Origin: Streptococcus lactarius
GTDB lineage: Bacteria; Bacillota; Bacilli; Lactobacillales; Streptococcaceae
Length of the DNA stretch: 58,308 nucleotides
Direction of reading: 5' to 3'
NCBI RefSeq assembly: GCF_016642265.1
Contig: NZ_MRXX01000004.1
Location: 37,418 to 95,725, forward strand
Below the pieces are notes generated by a model. It was given only the letters and a program-made list of their open reading frames with translations, was not told the origin of the DNA and did no database searches. Position numbers and translations under genes: made by a program. Of this stretch, positions 48,717 through 58,308 are shown piece after piece (position 1 is the first letter of the stretch; each line of letters opens with the position of its first letter).

Positions 48717-50405
48717 TTACATCTTCTCTGGTGCTTGTACACCGAGTAGGCGAAGGGCTTCTTTTAATACGACAGCTGTAGAGTAGCTGAGGGCTAGACG
48801 GCTTTCGCGTTCAGGGCTTTCGTCCAAGATACGAGTGTGGGCATAGTATTTGTTGAAGGCTTGTGCCAAGCTGATCGCATATTTGGCAATCAAAGATGGA
48901 TCGTAGTTTTCAGCAGCCCGTTTGACAATACGAGAGAAGTCCTGGAGAAGCTTAATGATTTCCCAACTTTCCGGATCGTTCAAGCTGTATGTTGCATCCG
49001 CAGATGGTGTGAAGTTGGCTTTGCGAAGGATGGATTGGATCCGTGCATAAGCATATTGAACGTAAGGGCCAGTTTCCCCTTCAAAGGATACCATGGCTTC
49101 AAGGTCAAAGTCATATCCGTTTCGACGGTCTGTCTTCAAGTCGTAGAATTTAACTGCACCAACACCGACTGCATGTGCCACTTCTTCCTTGTTTTCAAGT
49201 TCAGGATTTTTTTCTTCGATTTGCGCTTTGGCACGAGAGATGGCTTCTTGAAGAGTTGGTTCAAGCAGGATGATATTTCCTTTACGAGTAGACAGTTTTT
49301 GGCGGTTCTTTGTCACCAAACCAAAGTCAACGTGCACCATATCATCGCTCCAGTCAAATCCCATTTTCTTCAACACAGCTTTCAACTGACGGAAGTGGTT
49401 AGACTGTTCTTGCCCAACGGCGTAGATGTTCTTGACAAAGTTGTAAGTCCGTGCACGGTACATAGCTGTTGCGATATCACGAGTGATATAAAGAGTGGCA
49501 CCGTCTGATTTTTTGATCATAGCTGGTGGCAGGTTGACGTCGTCAAGGTCTACGATGCTAGCTCCTTTAGATTCTTTTAACAGACCTTTGTCTTCCAGGA
49601 TTTGAACCCCTTCATCCATCTTGTCGTTGTAAAAGGCTTCTCCGTTGAGACTGTCAAATTCTACATCAAGCAGTTTGTAAATGCGGTTGAATTCCTCTAA
49701 GCTCTCATCGCGGAACCATTGCCATAATTGAGTCGCTTCGGGATCGCCATCTTCCAATTTTTTGAACCATTTACGCCCTTCTTCGTCCAGTTCTGGATCC
49801 TGTTCAATTTCGGCGTTGATACGAACGTAAAGTTTTAATAATTCATTAATCGGATTGGCTTCAACAGCTTCTTTGCTTCCCCACTTTTTATAGGCCACCA
49901 TCAAGAGACCGAACTGTTTACCCCAGTCTCCCAAGTGGTTGATTTTAATCGTTTTGTAGCCCATTTTGCGATAGAGGTTTGAAAGGGCGTCCCCGATAAC
50001 GGTTGAGCGTAAGTGCCCAACAGAGAAAGGTTTGGCAATGTTTGGACTAGAAAGGTCGATGGTAACGTTTTGACCATGCCCTTCGTCTTGTTGCCCATAG
50101 TCTGCACCGGCTGTAATGACGGATTTGATGACGTGGTCAGATATCTTAGATTTGTCTAAGAAAAAGTTGACATAAGGTCCAGTTGCAACGACCTTTTCAA
50201 AGGCGCTTTGGTCGATCTTTTCAGCAATTTCTGTAGCAATAGCTTGAGGAGCCTTACGTTCCACTTTAGCAAGTGAGAAGGCTGGAAAGGCAATGTCACC
50301 AAGATCTGAAGATTTTGGTTGCTCAAGTAAATTCAAAATAGCGTCTTGATCAAGAGAGTCAATCACTTTGGCCAATTCACTAGCAATTAGTTCTTTATTG
50401 TTCAT
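48717..50405 (-). CDS. argS: Arginyl-tRNA synthetase
   Basis: A 562-residue class I synthetase. N-terminal Add-1 domain (about 1-85), HIGH-like motif [17 protein letters not shown] (HVGH variant, about 118-134), KMSKS-equivalent LSTRKGN (about 370), and the DALR anticodon domain (about 445-562, ending GVQAPEKM). Arg-tRNA formation requires tRNA. It diverges from argR. Confidence 0.97.
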   Translation of the reverse strand: MNNKELIASELAKVIDSLDQDAILNLLEQPKSSDLGDIAFPAFSLAKVERKAPQAIATEIAEKIDQSAFEKVVATGPYVNFFLDKSKISDHVIKSVITAGADYGQQDEGHGQNVTIDLSSPNIAKPFSVGHLRSTVIGDALSNLYRKMGYKTIKINHLGDWGKQFGLLMVAYKKWGSKEAVEANPINELLKLYVRINAEIEQDPELDEEGRKWFKKLEDGDPEATQLWQWFRDESLEEFNRIYKLLDVEFDSLNGEAFYNDKMDEGVQILEDKGLLKESKGASIVDLDDVNLPPAMIKKSDGATLYITRDIATAMYRARTYNFVKNIYAVGQEQSNHFRQLKAVLKKMGFDWSDDMVHVDFGLVTKNRQKLSTRKGNIILLEPTLQEAISRAKAQIEEKNPELENKEEVAHAVGVGAVKFYDLKTDRRNGYDFDLEAMVSFEGETGPYVQYAYARIQSILRKANFTPSADATYSLNDPESWEIIKLLQDFSRIVKRAAENYDPSLIAKYAISLAQAFNKYYAHTRILDESPERESRLALSYSTAVVLKEALRLLGVQAPEKM

Positions 50406-50471
50406 AGTTTCTCCTTAGTCCTTTTAACTATTATTTTAACACAAATTTAAGCTAAATTTCAATTTTTTTGG

Positions 50472-50497
50472 TATAATTTAGAGTATATTTATTCAAA
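50472..50497 (+). promoter_or_regulatory. argR -10 with adjoining ARG-box-like sequence
   Basis: TATAAT at 50472-50477. The bases just after it, read on the minus strand, are TTTGAATAAATATACTC, matching one side of the TGAAT-N4-ATTCA operator. This suggests ArgR may repress its own gene. Confidence 0.45.
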
Positions 50498-50509
50498 AGT
50501 GGAGGTCCA

Positions 50510-50950
50510 ATGAAAAAGACAGAACGTCACCTTTTGATTCAACAGATGATTCGAAATGAAAAATTGTCAACTCAAAAAGAGATTCAGGATCGTTTGGAGG
50601 CAAAAGGGATTGCAGTAACGCAAACGACACTCTCACGAGATTTACGAGATCTTGGTCTTGTGAAGGTGAAACGAAAAGATCAATTGTATTATATTTTGCC
50701 AAATGAACCAGAGGTAGCAGAAATTTATATTATGTTAGCTACTCATGCCAAATCCATCTCTCGGGCCGAATTCACACTGGTACTAAGAACAGAGCTCGGA
50801 GAAGCAGCTCTATTGGCCAATGGCGTGGATGAAATGACAGATGAGCGTATCCTAGGGACAGTAGCGGGTGCCAACACACTATTGATTATCTGCCGCGATC
50901 AAGAAGCAGCCATTGAGATTCAAGGTGAAATTTCAGGAATGATGCATTAA
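50510..50950 (+). CDS. argR: Arginine repressor (ArgR/AhrC family)
   Basis: A 146-residue regulator: winged-helix DNA-binding part (about 1-65, TQTTLSRDLRDLGLVKV) and a hexamerising arginine-binding domain (about 75-146, GTVAGANTLLIICRD). It controls arginine synthesis/deiminase genes and sits between argS and mutS as in other streptococci. GGAGG precedes the ATG. Confidence 0.94.
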   Translation: MKKTERHLLIQQMIRNEKLSTQKEIQDRLEAKGIAVTQTTLSRDLRDLGLVKVKRKDQLYYILPNEPEVAEIYIMLATHAKSISRAEFTLVLRTELGEAALLANGVDEMTDERILGTVAGANTLLIICRDQEAAIEIQGEISGMMH

Positions 50951-50973
50951 TCAAGCTCATTTTCAAATGAAAT

Positions 50974-51023
50974 AGGAGGAAGATAGAGGCTAGCATTGGT
51001 CGGAGCTATCTACTCCTGTTTTT
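50974..51023 (+). terminator. argR terminator
   Basis: AGGAG...AGATAG pairs with CTATCT...CTCCT around a GGCTAGC loop region, then GTTTTT. mutS may be reached by readthrough. Confidence 0.65.
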
Positions 51024-51069
51024 ATCTATAGCTTGTATCAGGAAATGCAACAGTAAGGAATAACAAAGT

Positions 51070-53619
51070 ATGACAGTAGAAAAAATATCCCCTGGTATGC
51101 AACAGTATCTAGATATCAAAAAAGACTATCCAGATGCTTTTTTGCTGTTTCGCATGGGAGATTTTTACGAATTATTTTATGAAGATGCAGTAAATGCGGC
51201 CCAAATTTTAGAGATTTCTTTAACCTCACGGAATAAAAATGCAGAGCATCCGATCCCCATGGCCGGTGTTCCCTACCACTCGGCCCAGCAGTATATTGAT
51301 GTTCTCATCGAACAGGGCTATAAGGTCGCGATTGCCGAACAAATGGAAGACCCCAAAGAAGCCAAGGGAGTTGTCAAGCGGGAAGTGGTACAGGTGATTA
51401 CCCCTGGGACAGTGGTGGATTCTACCAAACCAGATAGCGAGAATAACTTTCTGGTGGCTCTGGATCAATCAGGGACTAATTATGGACTAGCCTATATGGA
51501 TCTAGTAACAGGGGAATTTCAGGTGACCACCCTTAATGACTTCACTATGGTTTGTGGAGAAATCCGCAATTTACGGGCGCGTGAGGTGGTCCTGGGTTAT
51601 GAGTTACCAGAACAGGAAGAGCGTGTTTTTGTAAGCCAGATGAATCTCTTGCTGTCACATGTAGAGATGGTGTTTGACGATGTCCAACTCTTAGGAGATC
51701 ATCTGAGTGAGTTAGAAAAGAAAACGGCAGGAAAACTTCTTCAGTATGTCCACCAGACACAAATGCGGGAATTGAGCCACCTTAAGAAAGCTCATCATTA
51801 TGAGATTTGTGATTTCTTGCAGATGGACTTTGCGACCAAGGCTAGTCTTGATTTGACGGAGAATGCTCGGACTGGGAAGAAACATGGTAGCTTGTATTGG
51901 TATTTAGATGAAACCAGGACAGCCATGGGAGGCCGTTTGTTGCGGTCCTGGATTCAGAAACCCTTGGTCGATTTGAAACGGATCCAAGAGCGTCAAGATG
52001 TCATTCAGGTCTTTATGGATCATTTCTTTGAACGAAGCGACCTGACCGACAGCCTCAAAGGGGTCTATGATATTGAACGCTTAGCGAGCCGGGTTTCCTT
52101 TGGCAAGATCAATCCCAAGGATCTCTTGCAGCTAGGAGACACCCTGAGTCATGTACCAACGATCAAGTCGATCTTACTGGGTATTGGGGATCCTGTCTTG
52201 GATGTCTTGATTGCACGCTTGGATGAACTTCCTGAATTGCACCGCTTGATTACATCAGCTATTGCTCCGGAAGCGTCTGCTGTTATTACAGAGGGAAATA
52301 TCATCCGAACAGGTTTTGACGAGCAATTGGATCAGTACCGTGTCGTTCTTCGGGATGGTACTGGTTGGATAGCAGAGATTGAAGCCAAGGAGCGCGAAGC
52401 CAGCGGTATTACAGGCTTAAAAATCGATTACAACAAGAAGGATGGCTACTATTTCCATGTCACCAATTCTCAATTGAGCCACGTTCCTGCTCATTTTTTC
52501 CGCAAGGCGACCTTGAAAAATTCAGAACGCTTTGGTACGGAAGAATTGGCACGCATCGAAGGAGATATGCTTGAGGCGCGTGAGAAGTCTGCTAATCTTG
52601 AATATACGATTTTTATGCGGATTCGTGAAGAAGTTGGCAAGTATATCCAGCGCCTGCAAGAGTTGGCTCAAGCGATTGCGACGGTTGATGTTTTACAAAG
52701 TTTAGCCAGTGTTGCTGAGTCGCAACAATTGATTCGTCCGCTCTTCCATGACGAAAGACGGATCGCGATCGACAAAGGTCGTCATCCGGTTGTTGAAAAA
52801 GTGATGGGGGCCCAGTCCTATATTCCTAATAGCATCTTTATGGATGAAGAACGGGACATTCAGCTGATTACTGGTCCAAATATGAGCGGGAAATCTACCT
52901 ATATGCGCCAATTGGCGATCATTGTGATTCTTGCCCAAATTGGCTCCTATGTTCCAGCGCAAAAGGCTGAGTTGCCAATCTTTGATGCCATTTATACCCG
53001 AATCGGAGCTGCGGATGATCTGGTATCGGGTCAGTCTACCTTTATGGTAGAGATGATGGAGGCCAATCACGCTATTCGCAAGGCAACGCCCCAGTCCTTG
53101 ATTTTATTTGATGAGTTGGGACGGGGAACGGCAACCTATGATGGAATGGCTCTTGCCCAGTCCATTATCGAATACATCCACGATCGTACCGGTGCTAAGA
53201 CCTTGTTTGCAACCCATTACCATGAGTTGACAGCTCTCTCAGAGAGCCTGTCCCGCTTGGAAAATGTCCATGTTGCGACCATAGAGCGAGATGGTCAGGT
53301 GACCTTCTTGCACAAGATTGAACCCGGCCCAGCGGATAAGTCCTATGGGATTCATGTAGCAAAGATCGCTGGTTTGCCAGAAGAGTTGTTGAAGCGGGCA
53401 GATGCGATTTTGACCAAGCTCGAAGGACAAGCCCAGCAAGTACCGCTTGAGGATGCAACTCCTAAAAAGGAAGTACCTTCACAGGTTGCTGAACAAATGT
53501 CCCTCTTTGAGGAAGTGACAGAAAATACAGTGATCACAGAATTGAAGAATCTGGATCTCTACAATATGACTCCCATGGAAGTCATGATGGCAGTCGCCGA
53601 ATTGAAAAAGAAATTGTAA
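51070..53619 (+). CDS. mutS: DNA mismatch repair ATPase MutS
   Basis: An 849-residue mismatch sensor. The mismatch-binding Phe-X-Glu is in [16 protein letters not shown] (FYE at about 31-33). Walker [10 protein letters not shown] (about 602-610), Walker [12 protein letters not shown], and THYHELT are intact; the C-terminal HTH follows. Hands on to MutL, encoded 1.4 kb away. Confidence 0.97.
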   Translation: MTVEKISPGMQQYLDIKKDYPDAFLLFRMGDFYELFYEDAVNAAQILEISLTSRNKNAEHPIPMAGVPYHSAQQYIDVLIEQGYKVAIAEQMEDPKEAKGVVKREVVQVITPGTVVDSTKPDSENNFLVALDQSGTNYGLAYMDLVTGEFQVTTLNDFTMVCGEIRNLRAREVVLGYELPEQEERVFVSQMNLLLSHVEMVFDDVQLLGDHLSELEKKTAGKLLQYVHQTQMRELSHLKKAHHYEICDFLQMDFATKASLDLTENARTGKKHGSLYWYLDETRTAMGGRLLRSWIQKPLVDLKRIQERQDVIQVFMDHFFERSDLTDSLKGVYDIERLASRVSFGKINPKDLLQLGDTLSHVPTIKSILLGIGDPVLDVLIARLDELPELHRLITSAIAPEASAVITEGNIIRTGFDEQLDQYRVVLRDGTGWIAEIEAKEREASGITGLKIDYNKKDGYYFHVTNSQLSHVPAHFFRKATLKNSERFGTEELARIEGDMLEAREKSANLEYTIFMRIREEVGKYIQRLQELAQAIATVDVLQSLASVAESQQLIRPLFHDERRIAIDKGRHPVVEKVMGAQSYIPNSIFMDEERDIQLITGPNMSGKSTYMRQLAIIVILAQIGSYVPAQKAELPIFDAIYTRIGAADDLVSGQSTFMVEMMEANHAIRKATPQSLILFDELGRGTATYDGMALAQSIIEYIHDRTGAKTLFATHYHELTALSESLSRLENVHVATIERDGQVTFLHKIEPGPADKSYGIHVAKIAGLPEELLKRADAILTKLEGQAQQVPLEDATPKKEVPSQVAEQMSLFEEVTENTVITELKNLDLYNMTPMEVMMAVAELKKKL

Positions 53620-53623
53620 AAAA

Positions 53624-53647
53624 AGATCCTCGTGACGGCGAGGATCT
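53624..53647 (-). terminator. Hairpin with minus-strand T-run after mutS
   Basis: AGATCCTCG, TGACGG, CGAGGATCT. The T-run lies on the minus strand, as at 48117. It would terminate leftward transcripts. Confidence 0.65.
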
Positions 53648-53649
53648 CA

Positions 53650-53807
53650 GATTGAAGACAAAGTCATCTTAGAAACTTTCCTTAGGTGAGTCCGGACGTC
53701 AGCGAACTTCTACGAAGTTCCATGACTTAGTTTTGAGCCTGAGGTCTCAAAACTCCCGAGTGCCTGAAACACAATTGTTTCAGGCACTTTTCTCACATCG
53801 GAAAGTT
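53650..53807 (+). repeat. Multi-hairpin intergenic repeat, copy 2 (short form)
   Basis: Starts GATTGAAGA, then AACTTTCC (53674) and ends GGAAAGTT (53800), an exact 8-bp inverted repeat, flanking GGTGAG/CTCAC. Contains the GAACTTC/GAAGTTC hairpin, a GTTTTGAG/CTCAAAAC hairpin and GTGCCTGAAAC/GTTTCAGGCAC (53760-53787) followed by TTTT, an 11-pair terminator-like stem. It lacks the 160-bp middle present in copy 1. Confidence 0.8.
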
Positions 53808-53893
53808 TCAGTAGATGATTGAATAACTATAACAAGTATCATTTTTATAGGATTTATTAGATTTGTATAAAAGAACAGCTTATATCCACTTTC

Positions 53894-53922
53894 AGATCCT
53901 TGTAGCACTAGGGGTCTTTTTG
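53894..53922 (+). terminator. Weak terminator before the DUF3021 gene end
   Basis: AGATCC and GGGTCT pair, then TTTTTG. Converges on the leftward DUF3021 gene. Confidence 0.45.
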
Positions 53923-53923
53923 C

Positions 53924-54379
53924 TTAGTGGTTAGTAATGCTTTGATTGATTTCTTGGACTTGTTTTTTGTAAAAATGATGGGAGACCAACCAGATGATCA
54001 CATAAACGAGGGTGAATTCGACAATGAGCGAGAGGTAAAATCCTAGTCGTGCTGGGAACCAGCCGGCCAAGGTAGCTAGAGGAATAAAACCAAGTAACAT
54101 GAGCAAATAGTGGCTCAGAGAGGCACGCAAGAGGCTCCAGTCTTTTTGAAAGAGGAGACTTCCCAAGCTAAAGAGGACCCCAATCGCACCCCAGACGAGG
54201 ACGCAATAAAGCATGACCAGTGAGCCGTGAACATGATGCAAGAACATCCAGCGGCCAACAGCAGAATTAGGACTTAAGGGAAGGTACAACTCTGGTGAGA
54301 AGCGGTAGGAAAAGAAGATGGATAGGATGAGCCCGATGAGAATCCCTTTCAGGGCGTCAGAAAATGATTGTTTTAGCAT
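53924..54379 (-). CDS. DUF3021 membrane protein
   Basis: A 151-residue protein with four membrane helices (about 10-25, 47-75, 85-110, 115-140). DUF3021 proteins are regularly paired with LytTR regulators and are thought to act as inhibitory membrane partners. It overlaps the LytTR gene by 7 bp and is the second gene of the pair. Signal sensed is unknown. Confidence 0.82.
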   Translation of the reverse strand: MLKQSFSDALKGILIGLILSIFFSYRFSPELYLPLSPNSAVGRWMFLHHVHGSLVMLYCVLVWGAIGVLFSLGSLLFQKDWSLLRASLSHYLLMLLGFIPLATLAGWFPARLGFYLSLIVEFTLVYVIIWLVSHHFYKKQVQEINQSITNH

Positions 54380-54813
54380 GATAATTTCTCCTTAATAGCT
54401 TTTAAATAACGACGGGAGGAGTAGGTCAGATTCCCGTTTTTGAGATAGATTTGAACCGATCCGCTACCGGTAAAATGCAGGTGATCGATTTCTTTGGTAT
54501 TAATAATTTCAGATTGGGAAATTTTGAGAAAGAAGGTCGGTAAGTCTTCGGATAGCTGATAGAGTGGTCCAGTTAGAATAAACTGATCTGACATGGTCTC
54601 ACCAATCACTTGCCGATTTTCTATGTAAAAACGTTGGAATAGCTGGCTTTCGATCAGGTAAGCCTCCCCATCCTTTTTGGCACGTAAGCGCCCTTTTTGA
54701 TCCAATTCTTCCACAAAGTCACGGATTTTCTCTACACGCGCAGATAGTGTAGGTGCCGTAATCGTCACCGCTTCTTCTTGGAAGTGGGAATCAATGTGTA
54801 CTTCTACTTTCAT
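54373..54813 (-). CDS. LytTR-type DNA-binding regulator
   Basis: A 146-residue protein consisting of a short N-terminal part and a LytTR DNA-binding domain (about 45-146, ending YSSRRYLKAIKEKLSC). No receiver domain is present, so it is not a two-component response regulator; regulation probably comes through the overlapping DUF3021 protein. Such operons often control themselves and, in S. mutans, competence or bacteriocin genes. Confidence 0.85.
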   Translation of the reverse strand: MKVEVHIDSHFQEEAVTITAPTLSARVEKIRDFVEELDQKGRLRAKKDGEAYLIESQLFQRFYIENRQVIGETMSDQFILTGPLYQLSEDLPTFFLKISQSEIINTKEIDHLHFTGSGSVQIYLKNGNLTYSSRRYLKAIKEKLSC

Positions 54814-55012
54814 AAGATATTTTCTCCCTCCTTAGGTAAAGTCGGTTAGCCTGCTAGCCCGGCTCCTTCTTTACACTACTATTAAACACTTTTTCCAAAG
54901 GGAAGACAAGGGGATTTGTTTATGTGGTCATTTTCTTTGCCTATGCGGTTTTTAGGGAAGAAGATGGGGCCAACCTCCATTTTTTAAGAAAGGGAGTCCT
55001 GTGGATCTGTGG

Positions 55013-55018
55013 TATAAT
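55013..55018 (+). promoter_or_regulatory. Extended -10 of mutL
   Basis: CTGTGGTATAAT, a TG-N extended -10, 41 bp before the mutL ATG. Confidence 0.6.
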
Positions 55019-55058
55019 AGAGCTACATGTATCGGTGAAAAAAGGTAAAGGAGCAGCT

Positions 55059-57002
55059 ATGTCACAGATTATTGAATTGCCAGAAGTCCTAGCCAACCAG
55101 ATTGCGGCAGGTGAAGTAATTGAACGACCTGCTAGTGTGGTCAAGGAATTGGTTGAAAACTCGATCGATGCTGGAGCTAGCCAGATCGTCGTTGAAATCG
55201 AAGAAGCAGGATTGAAGTCGATTCGGATCACAGACAATGGGGAAGGAATTGCGCATGATGAGGTCGCTCTGGCTCTTCGTCGACATGCGACCAGTAAGAT
55301 CAAGAATCAAGCGGATCTTTTTCGCATTCGAACCCTTGGTTTTCGTGGTGAGGCCATGCCTTCCATTGCTTCTGTTAGTATTCTAACCCTTCTAACGGCT
55401 CAAGAAGGAGCTGCCCACGGGACCAAATTGGTCGCAAAGGGTGGCGAAATTGAGGAATTGGGGCCAGCGACCAGCCCTGTCGGGACCAAGATTACAGTAG
55501 AAGATCTCTTTTTTAATACCCCTGCTCGTCTCAAGTATTTAAAGAGCCAGCAGGCAGAGCTATCCCATATCGTGGATATTCTCAATCGCTTGAGCTTGGC
55601 CCATCCAGAGATTGCTTTCACCTTAATCAATGATGGAAAAGAAATGACTAAAACAGCAGGGACTGGCAATCTTCGGCAAGCGATTGCGGGCGTCTATGGT
55701 CTAGCTTCTGCCAAGAAGATGGTGGCCATTGAAAATCGCGACCTAGATTTTGAAGTGACGGGCTTTGTGTCTTTGCCTGAATTGACTCGTGCCAATCGCA
55801 ATTACATCAGTCTCTTTATCAACGGCCGTTACATCAAGAATTTCTTGCTCAATCGGGCTATTTTAGACGGTTACGGCAGTAAACTCATGGTGGGTCGCTT
55901 CCCGCTCGCGATCATTCATATCCAGATCGACCCTTACTTAGCGGATGTCAATGTTCACCCGACCAAGCAAGAGGTTCGTATCTCCAAAGAACGAGAACTG
56001 ATGGCCTTGATCTCCCAAGCCATTGCGAATGCTCTGAAAGAGCAGGACCTAATTCCGGATGCTCTAGAAAATCTAGCCAAGTCGACCATTCGCCGAACAG
56101 AAAAGCCGGTACAGACAACCTTGCCTTTAAAAGAAAACCGCCTCTATTATGACCGAGAGAGTCAAGATTTCAAGCTTCGTCCAGAGGTGGCAGATCCTCA
56201 ACTGCCTCTAACAGATGAGGTGGCTACAGATTCTACAAGCCAAGAAAAACCGGCAGAAAAACCGACAAGCGTGATCAAGTTTGCGGAAAGAAAGGTTGTG
56301 GTTTATGATGAACTGGATCACCCAGAGTTGGATCTAGCTAGTCTAGACAAGGCTTATGACAAGTTGGACGGGGAAGAACATTCGACCTTCCCAGAGTTGG
56401 AATATTTTGGTCAGATGCATGGAACCTATCTCTTTGCCCAAGGCAATGGGGGCCTCTATATCATCGACCAACATGCGGCCCAAGAACGGGTCAAATACGA
56501 AGAATACCGGGAGAGCATCGGGGATGTGGACAGTAGTCAGCAACAACTGCTGGTGCCTTATATCTTTGAGTTCCCTGCAGATGATCTGATCCGCCTGCAA
56601 CAGCGCAAACACCTCTTAGAGGAAGTGGGCGTCTATCTAGAAGAGTACGGGGTCAACCAGTTGATCTTGCGGGAGCACCCTATCTGGATGAAGGAAGAAG
56701 AGATCGAGTCGGGCATCTATGAGATGTGTGACATGCTCCTCTTGACCAAGGAAGTGTCCATCAAGAAATACCGGGCTGAGTTGGCCATCATGATGTCCTG
56801 CAAACGCTCCATCAAGGCCAACCACACCCTGGACGATTACTCCGCGCGTGATCTGATCTACCAACTATCCCAATGCGACAACCCTTATAACTGCCCTCAT
56901 GGCCGTCCGGTTTTGGTTAACTTTACCAAGTCAGATATGGAAAAGATGTTCCGACGCATTCAGGAAAATCACACCAGTTTACGGGAATTGGGCAAGTATT
57001 AA
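55059..57002 (+). CDS. mutL: DNA mismatch repair protein MutL
   Basis: A 647-residue protein. GHKL ATPase motifs: ENSIDAGA (about 36-43), [20 protein letters not shown], and [14 protein letters not shown]. The C-terminal half has the endonuclease metal site [13 protein letters not shown] (DQHA-X2-E-X4-E) plus [12 protein letters not shown] and CPHGRPV, so it is the nicking type that replaces MutH. I start at ATG 55059 with AAAGGAG upstream; the open frame to 54924 crosses the promoter. Followed 20 bp later by ruvA. Confidence 0.95.
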   Translation: MSQIIELPEVLANQIAAGEVIERPASVVKELVENSIDAGASQIVVEIEEAGLKSIRITDNGEGIAHDEVALALRRHATSKIKNQADLFRIRTLGFRGEAMPSIASVSILTLLTAQEGAAHGTKLVAKGGEIEELGPATSPVGTKITVEDLFFNTPARLKYLKSQQAELSHIVDILNRLSLAHPEIAFTLINDGKEMTKTAGTGNLRQAIAGVYGLASAKKMVAIENRDLDFEVTGFVSLPELTRANRNYISLFINGRYIKNFLLNRAILDGYGSKLMVGRFPLAIIHIQIDPYLADVNVHPTKQEVRISKERELMALISQAIANALKEQDLIPDALENLAKSTIRRTEKPVQTTLPLKENRLYYDRESQDFKLRPEVADPQLPLTDEVATDSTSQEKPAEKPTSVIKFAERKVVVYDELDHPELDLASLDKAYDKLDGEEHSTFPELEYFGQMHGTYLFAQGNGGLYIIDQHAAQERVKYEEYRESIGDVDSSQQQLLVPYIFEFPADDLIRLQQRKHLLEEVGVYLEEYGVNQLILREHPIWMKEEEIESGIYEMCDMLLLTKEVSIKKYRAELAIMMSCKRSIKANHTLDDYSARDLIYQLSQCDNPYNCPHGRPVLVNFTKSDMEKMFRRIQENHTSLRELGKY

Positions 57003-57022
57003 ACAAACAATAAAGGAAGATT

Positions 57023-57616
57023 ATGTACGAATACATTAAAGGAATCTTAACGAAAATCACCGCCAAATACATCGTGGTGGAAACAGCTGGGATCGGCTAT
57101 CTCTTGCATGTGGCCAATCCCTATGCCTACTCTGGCAAAATGAATCAAGAGGTGCAAGTCTATCTGCACCAAGTGGTCCGTGAAGACGCTCACCTTCTCT
57201 ATGGCTTTGTGACAGAAGAAGAGAAAAAGCTCTTTCTGAACTTGATCTCAGTCTCTGGAATCGGCCCAGTCTCAGCTCTAGCCATCATTGCTGCGGATGA
57301 CAATGCAGGCCTTGTCCAAGCCATCGAAAGCAAGAACATCACCTACTTGACCAAGTTTCCGAAGATCGGCAAGAAAACTGCCCAACAGATGGTGTTGGAC
57401 CTGGAAGGTAAGATCAATCTTGATCTAGAAGATGCACCGGCTCAGTCCAAAGCCAAAGTTGCAGAAGAAAACCAAGCCCTTGAAGAAGCTATGGAAGCCA
57501 TGTTGGCTTTGGGCTACAAGGCAACGGAACTCAAGAAAATCAAGAAATTCTTCGAAGGGACGACCGATACAGCAGAGAACTATATCAAGTCGGCTCTTAA
57601 GATGTTGGTGAAATAG
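57023..57616 (+). CDS. ruvA: Holliday junction DNA helicase subunit RuvA
   Basis: A 197-residue junction-binding protein with OB fold (about 1-62), two HhH motifs ([28 protein letters not shown]) and a C-terminal RuvB-contact domain (about 150-197). ruvB is not present. Operon with mutL and tag. Confidence 0.96.
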   Translation: MYEYIKGILTKITAKYIVVETAGIGYLLHVANPYAYSGKMNQEVQVYLHQVVREDAHLLYGFVTEEEKKLFLNLISVSGIGPVSALAIIAADDNAGLVQAIESKNITYLTKFPKIGKKTAQQMVLDLEGKINLDLEDAPAQSKAKVAEENQALEEAMEAMLALGYKATELKKIKKFFEGTTDTAENYIKSALKMLVK

Positions 57617-57625
57617 GAGAAGTCT

Positions 57626-58192
57626 ATGCCAAAACGTTGTGGCTGGGTTAAAATGAACAACCCGCTCTATGTAGTCTACCATGATGAGGAGTGGGGACGT
57701 CCCCTCCATGATGACCAAGCGCTTTTTGAGTTACTCTGTATGGAGACCTATCAGGCGGGACTTTCTTGGGAAACGGTGCTCAATAAACGCAAGGCTTTCC
57801 GTGAGGTTTTTCATGGCTATCACCTCCAAGGTGTTGCAGAGATGACGGATGAGGAGCTGGAAGCTTTGTTAGACAATCCAGCCATCATTCGAAATCGAGC
57901 TAAGATCTTTGCTACCCGTGCCAACGCCCAAGCCTTTTTACAAGTCCAGGCAGAATTCGGCTCTTTTGATGCCTATCTCTGGTCTTTTGTTGGTGGAACA
58001 ACCATCAACAATGATGTGCCTGATTACCAGCAGGCCCCTGCGAAGACAGCTCTTTCCGAGCAGTTGGCTAAAGATCTCAAAAAGCGTGGTTTCAAGTTTG
58101 CGGGTCCCGTTGCGGTCCTATCCTACCTACAAGCAGCAGGCCTCGTCAATGATCATGAGAATGATTGTGAATGGAAAAGTGGAAATAAGTAA
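57626..58192 (+). CDS. tag: DNA-3-methyladenine glycosylase I
   Basis: A 188-residue glycosylase removing 3-methyladenine. Zn-site residues are visible: Cys in MPKRCGWV (Cys5), His in YHDEEWG (about 19) and the C-terminal NDHENDCEW. The recognition Trp and Tyr of ETYQAGLSWETVL are intact. GGAG precedes the ATG 10 bp after ruvA. Confidence 0.93.
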   Translation: MPKRCGWVKMNNPLYVVYHDEEWGRPLHDDQALFELLCMETYQAGLSWETVLNKRKAFREVFHGYHLQGVAEMTDEELEALLDNPAIIRNRAKIFATRANAQAFLQVQAEFGSFDAYLWSFVGGTTINNDVPDYQQAPAKTALSEQLAKDLKKRGFKFAGPVAVLSYLQAAGLVNDHENDCEWKSGNK

Positions 58193-58230
58193 CTTTAGAA
58201 GATGACTAGAATATCAGAGAATATAGAAAA

Positions 58231-58308
58231 AGAGAGTGGGACAGAAATCGGTCATTCGTTAGAATTCGATTTCGTCGTCCCACCTCCGCACAGTTGAGTA
58301 GGGCTGTA
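58231..58308 (+). repeat. GTGGGACAGAAATCG terminator-type repeat, truncated at window end
   Basis: GTGGGACAGAAATCG and CGATTTCGTCGTCCCAC pair across a loop of about 15 bases. The following CTCCGCACAGTTGAGTAGGG continues past the window. It is inverted relative to the copy at 1-48. Similar sequences are frequent between streptococcal genes. Confidence 0.75.

Noticed and set aside
50510..53619. Competence (ComX) cin-box promoters
   Set aside because: TACGAATA-like strings are only seen inside coding sequence elsewhere, not at gene starts in this window.
54924..55058. Longer MutL N-terminus
   Set aside because: It would cover the -10 element and differs from MutL; ATG 55059 has a strong ribosome site and matches the family start.

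Overview
The window is one contiguous stretch of a low-GC Gram-positive chromosome and fits an oral Streptococcus of the mitis/sanguinis type. The evidence is gene content and order: LysM protein beside sdaAB/sdaAA, mnmA/mnmG, gdpP-rplI-dnaB, the dlt operon, malX-C-D-A-R, a YSIRK/LPXTG surface adhesin of the antigen I/II class, and mutS/argR/argS. Species cannot be fixed by eye. No rRNA, tRNA, CRISPR array, prophage or complete insertion sequence was seen. A perfect parS site and a cluster of DnaA boxes suggest the segment lies in the origin-proximal part of the chromosome; this is inference, and oriC/dnaA itself is not here.

Layout. 1-2.2 kb: leftward serine dehydratase operon with a HAD phosphatase. 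2.5-6.8 kb: secreted LysM protein, then mnmA, a NUDIX hydrolase and mnmG. 7-11.1 kb: gdpP-rplI-dnaB-veg. 11.2-13.9 kb: TPP riboswitch and a thiamine-precursor type ABC transporter. 14-18.4 kb: rpsD with a long leader, a TetR regulator diverging from a giant YhgE/Pip membrane protein, then a parS palindrome. 18.5-23.5 kb: a lipoprotein, a DUF4353-type lipoprotein, VTC polyphosphate-polymerase-like protein plus DUF4956 membrane partner, and an S41-like peptidase behind a CiaR-type direct repeat. 23.6-28.1 kb: dltX-A-B-C-D (lipoteichoic acid D-alanylation). 28.1-31.4 kb: DnaA boxes, a tiny membrane protein, aspS and a YitT protein. 31.5-43.3 kb: the maltodextrin regulon, with malX-C-D-A-R-pulA leftward and malQ-glgP rightward, around MalR/CcpA-type operators. 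43.8-46.6 kb: the adhesin. 47-58.2 kb: a small membrane protein, nrdI, argS, argR, mutS, a LytTR/DUF3021 pair, mutL-ruvA-tag.

How it works together. Most genes are housekeeping (translation, tRNA modification, replication and repair). The accessory interest lies in cell-envelope functions (dlt, YhgE, adhesin, VTC cluster) and in non-coding structure: parS, DnaA boxes, a two-copy multi-hairpin intergenic repeat (48.1 and 53.7 kb), a terminator-type repeat cut by both window edges, a TetR operator pair, and TTAAG arrays resembling CiaR sites.
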